Assembly (NCBI RefSeq): GCF_008831285.2
Contig: NC_045149.1
Coordinates: 5,013,500-5,077,499 of the forward strand
Length of the DNA stretch: 64,000 nt
Direction: 5' to 3'
From: Nymphaea colorata
Lineage: Eukaryota > Streptophyta > Magnoliopsida > Nymphaeales > Nymphaeaceae
Every line of letters starts with the position of its first letter. The first letter of the stretch is position 1. Below are positions 24,450 through 35,600 of the stretch, piece by piece. The position numbers and the translations under genes are program-made. Below the pieces are notes generated by a model. The model had not been told where the DNA came from and did not search any database. It was given only the letters and a program-made list of their open reading frames with translations.

Positions 24450-25795
24450 TTTTCAGACCGCTAGATTCCTATGGACATGTAAACTTCCCCAAATTGCAAA
24501 ATGAGGAGTCAGAAGGTCCTTTATGCAATTACTTTTATGGGAAATAAGGCAGAATAAGAAATTTAAGATTGTAGCACCACTTTTTTTAAATAATGACAGA
24601 ATGATGGGCGTTTCTGAAATTCTTTTTTATAAAAGATATATAGGGCAACATGCTTTACTCATTTCTCCCCAAATTTCTCTCCCTTCTCTCATGTGTCCTC
24701 CCCTTTCTTCTCGAACGAGGACTCCATGACCGCCTCAGGCCATCTCCGGCGAGCAGAGAGGCCTCTGGCGGGACCACTGGCCGTGCGACATTGCCTGAAT
24801 GGCACCAACGCAAAACCATGTACGTTTTTTCTTTTCATTTCTATTTGTTTACCATTGTATTTTCATTCTTTTTGATATTTAATGGTTTGGTCTTGCTGGA
24901 AAAAGCAGTGGTAGCCATTACCGACCACCTCCAGCGACCATGAGGTCACCGGCAGCATGGCAACCAGCCCATGCGTCAAGTGGCCTCTAGTCCCTTTCTT
25001 TACTGTCTTGCCACAATGGGCCTCGGTGGCAAAGACCAGCAGCTAGCCTGTATGGATGACAACTTCTGGCACCAGCTATCAGGATCTAACATAGGTTTTC
25101 ACTTGTGATTGGAGCTTTGCCGGAGAATGGTGACAAAACGTCAGCGAGCACTACCTTTCCTTTTTTGCATTTTTTTTAGCTAAAACAGAGAACGGATCCT
25201 ACAAGAGAACCTCGAGCATTTTCATGAAAATTTAAAACCGATAGTTGTTGTATGAAAAATTTAAAACTACTAGATCCAAAATGTTGATGTTATGGGATAT
25301 GTTCATTTCTTATTTTAAAAATACCATTACATTCTAAAAAATAATCAACTTAGTAAATGTTTTTCATCAACATATTCTTAAGATCATATTAATAAGGTTA
25401 AATGGTAAGAAAAACACTTTAATTATCGCATTTAAGCTATCTGATTTTTGTTCGGACCTAATGGTCTGCGACCTAACAATTTCTCGTGTTATATGCTTGT
25501 TTTAAGTTAAATACAAAAGGAAGTAATGGAACTAAATACTCACATGCTTGCAGGAACAAAAAAAAAGCACCTATTTCTATCAGCACCGTTTCATGCATAG
25601 GCTTGAATGTTTTATGAGTACGCTTATGCACTAGGAATTTTTATTTTGGGAGGAACTATATTTTCAAAATTTCAACAGGGCAGAATTATATTTTTTTTTT
25701 AATTTTCAGACAGGCTAAGTAAATATATATATATATATAAGTAGGCTTTTTTTTTTCTAAAAACCTGTCATGGCTTTGGTTCCGGCCCTGCCTAT
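24450..25795. other. Intergenic stretch, no gene recognised
   Basis: Left half (24,650-25,140) is somewhat richer in G and C, with short open frames that look like no known protein and may be remains of a small repeat. The rest is AT-rich with A/T runs and an (AT)n tract near 25,720-25,738. No RNA gene or coding exon seen. Confidence 0.6.
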
Positions 25796-25971
25796 TAAGC
25801 TTGGACGTTGGGCCCGGGCCTGGGCATGAAAAAACCGGCTTGGGTTGGCCCGATTAAATTTTTTATTATTTTTATTTAATAATTATTTTGTATTCAAAAA
25901 AAATTATCTTATATTAAAAATTTTATTTTTTTATTTTAAAAAAAGTCGGGACGGCCCAATGCCCAGGTTTA
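25796..25971. mobile_element. hAT MITE, 176 bp, perfect 8-bp target duplication
   Basis: Flanked by CTGCCTAT at 25788-25795 and 25972-25979. The left end reads TAAGCTTGGACGTTGGGCC; the right end in reverse reads TAAACCTGGGCATTGGGCC. They agree at 15 of 19 positions and all four differences are transitions. The GGGCC-rich termini around an AT-rich core are typical of small non-autonomous hAT elements. No coding capacity. Confidence 0.88.
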
Positions 25972-25979
25972 CTGCCTAT

Positions 25980-27836
25980 GTAATATATATAGCGTAAATT
26001 AAGAGAAGAAAATGCACCTTTTCAACGCAAGGTGACATGGCATTAACAGGGAGGAAAGACGCAGAAAATATGGAAGAAGAGATGTTGCCTGCAGTAGGGC
26101 AGCGAGAATAGAAGAAGGGAGATAATGTTTTTATAAACAGCTCAGTGGTCAGTTTTTCCTTACCCATTATCATTATCAAATGCTTTTTAATCGGGAGATA
26201 ATGGCTATAAGGAGGGAGAATAATCACCTACTAAAAAAATGAGTAAAAATTAATTAGCAATAATAATGACAGAACTTGAAATGGCAGTTGGGGTTACAAT
26301 GGCTTGGTTGCATTATTATTCTGTGAACCCTTTACTGACATCATGGTTGCATCACTGATAGTTAATTGTCAATCATCCACATATTTATCATTTGTAATTA
26401 TTGTTTTTTATGCACATTTCGCACCAATAAAGTCCTATTTCACTGGTATCAACAGCATCGATTTCATTTGCACTTGTTTTGCTCATGTAAATAATAGTTC
26501 CATTGATATATTCCCCACCTTTATTGACATTTTTTTAATGCATGTGAATACGATGAACTTAGGGTCTGAACTAGTTATAAAATTTTAAAGTTTTAAGGAT
26601 TACTTGAGTAAAATTACTATGAAGTATCAGTGAGGACTTTTCATGGTTCTATTCTATGTAGGCAATTGTCCACACCTGCCTGGGCCCCCGGTAAACCTTA
26701 TGCAGTTGGATCAAAGAATATGACAAAACACATCATTCTTTCCATCTTACCACAAAAAAACTCTGAAGCACCTATAAGTTCAAAAACTTTATATTTTACG
26801 ATAGGTTGGATCAGGCTGATCCATTCAAGAATCGAGAGGTATAATCCTGCTCAAGAAATAGTTTTTTTTTTTTTTTTAATGAGTCAGAAGCTATGGCGCG
26901 TCTGATATACCCAGAATCATGAAATTTTTAAATCAAAATGCTCATTTCATGCTCATTTTTTAAAGAAGTTTGAATTATTAAACAAACGGGGTATTTTTGT
27001 TTTCGGAACTAGAAACTACAACCTGGAATTTTGATTTCAATTTAGTTTGAGAATTCTGAAATTTTCATTCTTGAACCAAAATTCCAAACCATCAAGTGCT
27101 GCTTGTCAAACTTAAGGTTTCATACGATACCCTCGTGTGTATGAACGTAATGGTTAGCTGGACTTGAAGTTGCATTCTAGACCCGTATCCTTTTATGGGA
27201 ATGAAAACGGATGGTGGTGTTGTTCGCATTCAACATTTTTACTGCATTGAACCGCATCGAAATTAACAATTATTTTCTACAAATGCGCTATTTTCGAAAA
27301 TAGAGTTTAGATCCGACTAACATGAGATTTCAATATTTATTGTAGCCAGGTCATGACTTAATGGGAGTTTAACTGAACACTAAATCCAGATTTGGATTCC
27401 ATTGTGAAACTGCAGACCAAATCTGATCCTATTGCCAACAAAATATAAATATATGTATGTGGCCCATTAATGCTTTTATTTCATTCACATGCGTGCATGC
27501 ATAGGGATGTCAATAATTCTGATATGAGTTCCAGATTTTGTTTTGTTTTCCTACTTAATATGATCCTTAAATATAGAACTTATCTATATCCTAACTGTTT
27601 ACATCCTTGAGTACAGCCACCAACTACACCTAACCTCTTGACACAACAATATTTAAGCATAGCACCAGGTTTAGGTTTATGTGTGTGTATGAGAGAGAGA
27701 AGAAGTGATCCACTTGACCTCCACAATGCCACTCCTAATCCCATGATCAACCTTCTCAATGCCATTAATATAGAACCTTCAAGACCTGAACTAAGGGTGA
27801 GGTTAATATAAGCTACTTAACCCGATCAATTGCACT
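25980..27836. other. Intergenic stretch, no gene recognised
   Basis: Short open frames only (up to 94 codons), none with a recognisable domain. About 26,884-27,113 contains AAATTTT-rich arms that could be a decayed small inverted-repeat element (GGCGCGTCTGATATACC on one side, GCAGCACTTGATGGTTT in reverse on the other), but the match is weak. Confidence 0.55.
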
Positions 27837-28048
27837 TAGACCTGGGCATCGGGCCCGACAAACGCTCGATCCAGCTCGATAACTTTTAAATATTAATTTT
27901 ATTTTATTAATAATATATAATTATTAAAAATATAATTTATATTAAAAAATTATTTTTTATTGTAATCGATCAAAGCTTGGGCTCAGGTTTAAAGCATCGG
28001 GCTTAATCCTGGGCTCAATCAGGCCGGCCCGACCGATGGCCAGGTCCA
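27837..28048. mobile_element. hAT MITE, 212 bp, same family as the 25796 element
   Basis: The left end reads TAGACCTGGGCATCGGGCC and the right end in reverse reads TGGACCTGGCCATCGGTCGG, with an AT-rich core (ATTATTAAAAATATAATT). The termini match the TAAACCTGGGCATTGGGCC ends of the element at 25796. No convincing 8-bp target duplication could be read next to it, so the exact ends are uncertain by a base or two. Confidence 0.75.
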
Positions 28049-28499
28049 TCATGTGGTGAGAGAAAGAATGAGAGAGATAACGGAGACCAAAGTACTAACT
28101 GTACCTATATAGATTACTAAGAAGTTCAGTAAGTAATCTTTCGAATCAAACCTCGTATTACAAATCTACTTGCTTTGAAACCCTACCTACATATTCATTC
28201 CAGATGAAACACTTCTTTCTGGCAAGGCATTTGGATAAGCCAACCAGGTCCGCTTCAGTCAATACCTTTACATTAAATAAATTTTTTTTATAACGATTTT
28301 AAATAGCCAGTCGTTAAACTTTTCTTTAAAAAAGAAGGCGTGAAGGCGTGAGAGGGAGAAGGGTTTAGAATATTCCCAAAAGGGAGCACCGCCGTCCCTT
28401 TTACCCTTTGGCTTTGGCCCGAAGGGGAAGCGAGTGAAGTCATCCCACGGCCCCCCACACGCGATTTTGCCTACCCGCAGCCGACACTATTATACGTTT

Positions 28500-29240
28500 T
28501 TGTGGGGAAAAAAAGAAGTCCGTCGCTTATTTTTTAAATTTCTTTTGGTGGTCACGCTTCAAATTTATGATTCTTGAGAGGGGCATTGGATCAGCTCAAA
28601 TTTGGAATTCATGAATATATGGTAAAAAAAAAACTATTGTAAAATTCATGATTCGTCAAACTGAGGTTTTTTTAGGTCAGACCTAAAATACAAAGTTAAA
28701 ATTTTTATTTGATTAAAAAAAAAACTATTGTAAAATTCATGATTCGTCAAACTGATGTTTTTTAAGTCAGATCTAAAATACAAAATTAAAATCTTTATCT
28801 TGTTTTGAGCAAAGGCATGCTTTGATCTTAAATCTATACTTGTCAAATCTTAAGGTTGAATTTGTTTCACTGCATATATGAGATCCACAGTAATCTCTTA
28901 TCCATGAATTTAAGTCTGACATTAAATTCATGGTTTTTAATATGTTGCATGAATTTTAAGTCCATGCTACTTAGGATTGATTTACTAAAACACACCTTTT
29001 AATGCCACTTCAAATCTATATACGAGGCTGACACTAATACATATTGTTATGGGACAAAAAGAAATCGGCTGCTTATTTTTTAAATTTTGGTGGTCATGAA
29101 TTTATGATTCTTGAAATGGGCATTTGATTAGTTCAAATTTGAAATCCATGAATTTGATGCGCATCTTATGTGGTAAAAAATCTGTCTCTAAAATGCAGAC
29201 TTGAAATCTTTATTTTATTCTGATCGAATGAGCGAGTGTT
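28500..29240. repeat. Imperfect direct repeats
   Basis: Two levels of repetition. A 91-bp unit (ACTATTGTAAAATTCATGAT...) occurs at about 28632 and 28723. A larger segment starting AAGAAGTCCGTCGCTTATTT (about 28,513) recurs as AAGAAATCGGCTGCTTATTT (about 29,059), with shared downstream words such as GGTGGTCA and TTATGATTCTTGA. No coding content. Confidence 0.75.
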
Positions 29241-31084
29241 TGATCTTAAATCTTAAGAATTTTAGATCAAGTGCAATTAAATATCCCTTAAATTTTGGAA
29301 GAGAAAATAAAGTTTTAAAAAAGGGGCTTGCATCATACTCAGATTAAACATTAAAAAAATAAAATAAAATATTGCCACAAATGGCCGGATTTATGTGAAT
29401 CACTAGTGCACCAAGTTATACGTTCGGCTCTTAATACTGGACTATATGTTGGAAATAAAATGACCAGATTACCCCTTACCTTTAAGGGGGAGACCCCTTA
29501 CAAGAACCAGAAATAGGAACCTTTACTACTTCAGAAAAGCCCAATATACCCCTCCCTTAAATCTTAGGATGGCCATTGCTAAATGAGACGAGACGACCAC
29601 AAACGGGTCGAGCATAAAAGAAAACGTCAATACCACCACATTAGATTCAGCTCATTTGCAGCCTTTTATAGACCTGCCTGGAGTTTGATCCAACACAACA
29701 CAGCAAAAATGAGACTCTCCATCTTACCAAAATTACCATATTCATACCCATTTATTATACCACGTAGAACAACCTCCTTCAAATGCATGTCAAAATGAAG
29801 ATATATTTGTTTGTGACAATGAGAAAGAGATTATCAATTTCACAATTTATACATAAAAATTGAAAATTATAGCTTATATATATATATATATATACACACA
29901 CAAGAATTAAAATCAGCCGGCTACTTTGTGGTTGGATGATTATTTTTTTATTTATAGAGCTAGAAACTATCACAAAACGTGCATTTGAAAAAGGTCAATT
30001 GTTTGGCCACAATTTTTAGCAATAGGACACAACTTTTGCGACGGTTTGAGTAACATAAAATTAAAAAAAAAAAAAAACATTCAAACATAAAGGCAGCCGG
30101 CTAATTTCAATATATATATATACAGCCAGTTCTTTGAACCAATGGAACCTTGAGTTGGAATCACACCGAGGGCATGTCTTAGTGCTCCAAAGTCCACGGA
30201 CAATGGAATCACGATTACCAAAATTGAATATTTGAATGTAATATGTAATAACCAGGCTTGGTTTGGAAGGTACTTAATGACTTTCAGTAGACCCCTACAC
30301 CAAAACAGTAAACCATTGAAAGTCTAGTCAAGTAAAAGAAATAAAGGAAGAGAAAGAAAAAAAAAGGAAGCCATGTATCTATTCACCCGCGATCTTGAGG
30401 AGCTCTGGCAGTCACAAAAGGTGTGAAATTTAAGTGATTGAAAATATTTGGCGACCATGATCTACTCTTACCCTTGCTGTTGCTCTTCAATTGGCTTTAA
30501 ACCGAACTGGTGAGGCTCGGATCGACCAAAAAAACATTTAAAAAGCAAAAAGAAATAAATGAAATGTATGTATAAAATCATTTTAAAAAATGTATGCTAT
30601 GCACTGAGAACAAGCAAAATAGTTTATTTTAAGTAGACTTACTAAAAAATTCACTGCCATTTTATCAACCATAAATGCTTGGCGTATAGATATCATTCAA
30701 TAAGATTTTTTCCTATTACGATCCTTAGAAAACATAACTTAGAACCAAAAAGAATATCCATAACAGAAAAAAAGAGAAAAACAAAAAAGGAAATTCATTA
30801 ACAAAAGGTGGAGATGAGACTGGAGAGTCCCAAGGGTGGGGAGAGGAATAATTTAGGAAAAAAACCAAGGCAATATAAGAAGGCATGCGAAGTCTTTGTC
30901 GAAAGAGAGATGTATGAGGGAAGGACAGGAGACAATGGCAGTGTCGTAGTACTTCCCAACCTCGGTGTCAAAGATTTTGCTAAAATTTCGATTGGGAATT
31001 TTTCAGTGTGCTTTGCTCTCACAAAAGATTTTTCCTCCCACCGGACGCAACAAATAGAATTAAGAAACTAAGAAGTAGGAAGAG
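29241..31084. other. Intergenic region upstream of MED12
   Basis: AT-rich DNA with short (AT)n tracts near 29,876 and 30,110 and A-runs near 30,060. An 87-codon frame at 30,808-31,071 has no recognisable domain and is probably chance. The MED12 promoter should lie at the right end. I see no unambiguous TATA box; a pyrimidine-rich patch (TCTCTTCTTTCTCTCTCT) around 31,150 lies close to the likely transcription start. Confidence 0.5.
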
Positions 31085-32641
31085 ATAGAAAGGGAGAGCG
31101 CGTTCGTCATCATCCTCAGCATTAGTCAAAGTGGGGCTTTTTTTCGGCCTTCTCTTCTTTCTCTCTCTGGCCCGAGATCGATTCAGGTAACCACCCCCCC
31201 ACCCCCTCTCTGTCTCGTTGTCTCTCTTTCAGGGTTTATTGGATTTGTAGCCGTTGGGAAGCCCTAACCTGTCTTGCTTCTCTTGGCTCTCTCCTTCCAT
31301 GTCAGTAGAGGCTCGCGGCACCGTTGCGAACCCTAGCTTTCCCGCCCTTATCTTTCTTCTCTTTTTCCTTTGGCTCTCTCTCCGAGCTCGGCGGAGTTCG
31401 TGAATTCCTTTTTGCACGGTCACTTCCTAATTCTACTTTTGGATCGAACTGCTCCGGCGTCCGGGCGGTTGGTGTTGGTTCCTCTTTTTGGTGTGTGGGT
31501 TTGATTCGGAGGAAAAAGATCGATATTTTCTTGAGGGGAGAATAGGGATTTTGTTCGTTGTTTCTGTTTGGGGGATTTATCTCGGTCTTTGAGTGATTGG
31601 GTTTCGTTCTTCTGGAGATTGAGCATTAGTTCGGATCTATTTTGAATGATTTAGACTTACGACTCTATTTGGGTGCTAGACGTGGTGGTTGTGTTGACGA
31701 AATTTATGTGCATTTCTTGAAAATTTGGAAGTTCTTTTCTTTCTTTATTGGTCTTCCAAGGTTCTGGCATTTAATTCCCTTGCTTCGCTGTAGTCCCGGT
31801 CGTGGCTTTCGTTTGGTGTAACGCGTCTATGATTAACGCTGGTTTTCTTTTATAGGATGTAATTTGTTTTCTTCATTTCAGGCACTTTTCTGTGAATTGG
31901 CTTGAGAACGGGGCAGTTTCAGATCTTGCTTCCTGTGATCGTACGTGGGTTTCAGCTATTTCTGGTGTGTGAGTTGAAGTTTTCTGCAGTGCAGCTGCTG
32001 TATCATTTACGCATTGCACGGTTAATCTTGTATTCCATTTGGAAGCAGTTGATTTTACTTGCGGAAATCAGTTTTACGCAAGACTGCAAAAGGGTAGTTC
32101 CGTGGTGGTTGGCGAGAGTTTTTCTGCAGAGTTATGAACAATACTTGGTTGGAGCACATGTTCAGAAAATTTAATGCTTGTCGGTAGACGTATGTTTGTT
32201 TGGTACATGGATTCACCTGCGAGCTAGAAATTGCAGCAAATGCTGGAAAAACTTGGAAATCTTTTATTTGTCTGAAAACGACGTTGTGGTTTTTTGGAGT
32301 AAATTAGTAGGATAGTCTAATTAAGGATTCCAGTTTCGTTGAGTAATTCTCCTTTTTGTTTTCGCCTGGAGTTCTTCTTGGGGTATTCCCTTTTCTTCGA
32401 GCTATTTGTATACATATTAGGTATAGCAGGGAGCCTGTCTGCTTGGGTGATCTTGTAAATTTTGTCGTCACTGGTGGTGGCATCTCACGGGGTTCATTTA
32501 TTCACTGTGGCTCCATTCATAGACTTCATAGATGATTCGTTGCTAGATACAACTTAGGCAGTATCATCTGATGGGGGATAGTTCGTGTCGATGTTAGTGC
32601 AGTTGGTTCTGGAGGCAGTATGCCGGTGATTGTGGGCAGAG
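31085..32641 (+). promoter_or_regulatory. MED12: MED12 5' leader with upstream ORFs and probable leader intron
   Basis: A C/T-rich leader begins near 31,085. A good donor (GATTCAG|GTAACC, intron from 31187) and an acceptor (CTTCATTTCAG|GCAC, exon from 31882) suggest an intron in the 5' UTR. Downstream of 31882 and ahead of the start codon there are at least seven short uORFs: 32134-32187, 32192-32227, 32240-32275, 32532-32546, 32571-32597, 32591-32629 and 32620-32685. The last overlaps the main ATG (32642) in another frame. The number of uATGs implies reduced or conditional initiation unless part of this stretch is spliced out. Transcription start and leader splicing are inferred. Confidence 0.55.
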
Positions 32642-35600
32642 ATGCAAAGGACACTTGCTGCCAGCTGTGGTGGTGGAGTTGGTAACAGTGTAGTTGGTGG
32701 AGGATCTTCTAGGGAGGCTGGAAGAACAGATTCATCATTTTTACCTTCAAACTTCCCGCCAAACTCAAGGTATGGGGCTAACTGTCTAACTGGAAGCTAA
32801 TTAAGTGATGTTACAATTTCTTCCTTATCTAAAGCTTATGAATAAATTAATGTGTTTTCATGCCTAATGGTTCTCTGGCTAGAGCTGTGGAGTTTTTTTG
32901 ATTCAAGAAGTGTTGTTTAATTGCTTATTTGCATTCTGCCTGGATTATGGTGGCCCTGTAATTCTGAAGTTGCTTGAAGGGTTTCAGGTGAAAGTAAAAA
33001 CCATGTCAAACTACAAAAGAAGGCAACTTGTGCATCAAATAGTCAAATTTTGTCAAATGACATGTGGTACCAAAGTTGAAGCTTATATCATCTAGTAAAT
33101 CTGCATAAAATGAATAAGTATGTCAAAATTAATTTGCTTGGAATGTCTCAACATGGATATTTGCCTGTATCTTACAGTCTACATTCCAAATGTTTTGACT
33201 TTTAACTCATTCTTTGGTCTTCATTCATGGTCTTAATAAAATTTTCTTTCTCTAGAACCTTCCTGATACGTAGCTTGTATCGGCATCCTGTTGATCCTAT
33301 TGCAGACGAAAAAATTGTAAAAGAGTGCTACTTATTTCTCTGGATATTGATCTGGATACTATTGGTTATTTCTTTGTTCTGATTATCTTGGTCAACCTTA
33401 TTTTCTGTGTATATTTTTTGAGGATATACTGCTTGTTCTAGCTAGTTTCACAAAGTGATGGTTGTTGCATTTCATTGTGAGTCCTAAAAACTTTTCTGTT
33501 AGTACCCCCTTTTTTGTGTGTTATATGTTGTTTTTTGTAGAATCACTGAATTTATTGTGTTGTTCGTTATGCGTTGGAATGAAGAGGAATGAGAAATAAT
33601 GTTTTAGATCCCTCTGTGCTAAATTAAGCCAATAAACTTCCAGATGGTGTTTTGTTCAATAGTCATCCATTTGTGCATCGATGTTCCAAATTATCTGTTA
33701 TCATGCATGGGTAGGGTTTCAGGTACAAGAGGGCACACAGGGATAGGAGATGCTAAAAATTTAGGGCTTATTTTTGTTGCATAGGGCAAAATCTTTTTTA
33801 CAAAACTTGGTTTGTAACATGTTTTTGTGCATCTTGAAAACTTTTTTTTGGGTGAAACTAATGCTAGTTTGTCAAAGTATGATCTATTAAATCAGTGTAT
33901 TGGTTTTCTCCTCCCGCATTTTGCCTGTGATGTTTTTTGGCTTTCTAAAACATAAGCTTTTCATAACATTAAGTTGCAAGCTGGATCTCATATTCTGATT
34001 CCACATTTTGATCCTTAAGATGATATGCAGGGTGAATTTAATTATTATTCAGGTAAGAGCTCATGAAGATTTTAAGCAATCATTATTGTTCACTTTTTGT
34101 AACTGTCATCCGTCCATAGCTGCACTGACTCACACAACTACAATCTTCATCTGCCTGAATAAGAGTAGCAGCCGATTGACCTGAATATCCATAACAAAAG
34201 TGAAAATTGTGTTATATAAGATTAACTCTTTTTAGCTGGTTATTGCTTGATCTTTTTGTTAAGCTCATCATCAACCTGAAAAAGAGAATGTTTATGTAAG
34301 GGAACATGAATTGAGAACCCTCTCCCCCTTCCAATCCCCTCACCCCCCTGGATTTTGGAGCATGGCAGAAACTAAGACAAAATCTCTCTTTATTGATCTC
34401 AGCAGATACCAAGCACAATGACTCCAACAAAATTAATCCTCTTCTCATATGCATCATTTAGCTATTAACCATACAACAAAACCACAAGAAAGAGAACAAA
34501 TTCACCAATATCAAAACATAAAAGAAGGAGAAAAGAGACGACTCCCTAATGAGCTATAACTCTTCACTCTTTTATGGTCGGTAATAAAAGAAGAGAAGAT
34601 GAGATCTGCTTTCTCTCCTTCCCTAATTACAGTGTTTATCTTAGTTATAATTCCCCAATTCCAAGCCTTTGGCGTGCATTGCCTATAACTTTTCACTCTC
34701 TTATGATCATTGACGGAAGAAGAGAAGATGAAATCTGCTTTCTCTCCTTCCTCAATCACTATGTTTATTTTCGTACTTATGATTCTTTCTGTGCAGATTT
34801 TCAGATATGCTTTCTTCCTGCATCATGTGACCCTTATGAGAGAGAGAGAGAGAGAGAGAGAGCTATAACTCGTTACTCTTGATTGATGCTTGAAGAAGAG
34901 AAGACAAAATCTGCTTTATTTCCTTCCTCAATTCCCATGTTTATGCTAGCACTTATAATTCTGAATGTCATAGGTGTTTTTGTCCTGACTGCTTCACCTT
35001 TATGTCTACAAGTCAGATATTTTAGATACTAGATTTTTGTCCTGTATCGTCTTCTTGAACTAGTTTTCTCTTGATATAAAGCTTGGATGGTGATCTGGAT
35101 GCAGAAAATGCTTCCGGTGCTTTTATATTGATTTCTTGAAAGATCTATTGTGGGCTTCATTAATTTTCTTTGTGTTGCTCAAATCTTAGTTTGTTCCCAA
35201 TCTGCTTCATTGGTTTTGTTTATTGAGTAATGTGTTCTCTTGTAGGCGATCTCAACAATTAACTCCATACAAGCTTAGATGTGATAAAGAGCCTTTAAGT
35301 TGCAGGTAATCATCTGGTTGTCAAGTTTGTTACTTTTTTAGTTTCTGTCCCTTCGTTTTTGAAATTTTTCTCTGAAAGCAGTAAAATCTTAATTGGTTGA
35401 ATGTGAGAAGTTAAGTGGAAATACATCAAATATACATACAACACTTTATAACAATCGGTACAGCTTGAAACCAAATAAATAGGTAGTTTTGTAGTAATTG
35501 AACATAATAAATATTATTTTTCTGTTTTCAACCAATCAATCCATGGGTAGCTGTGGGTTTCCAACCTAAAAGAGTAAGCTGATAAATCAACTTTCAGTAT

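Noticed and set aside
26884-27113. Possible MITE with AATTTT-rich arms
   Set aside because: Terminal match is weak and no target duplication could be read.
30808-31071. 87-codon frame just upstream of MED12
   Set aside because: No recognisable domain or splice context, and it overlaps the presumed promoter.
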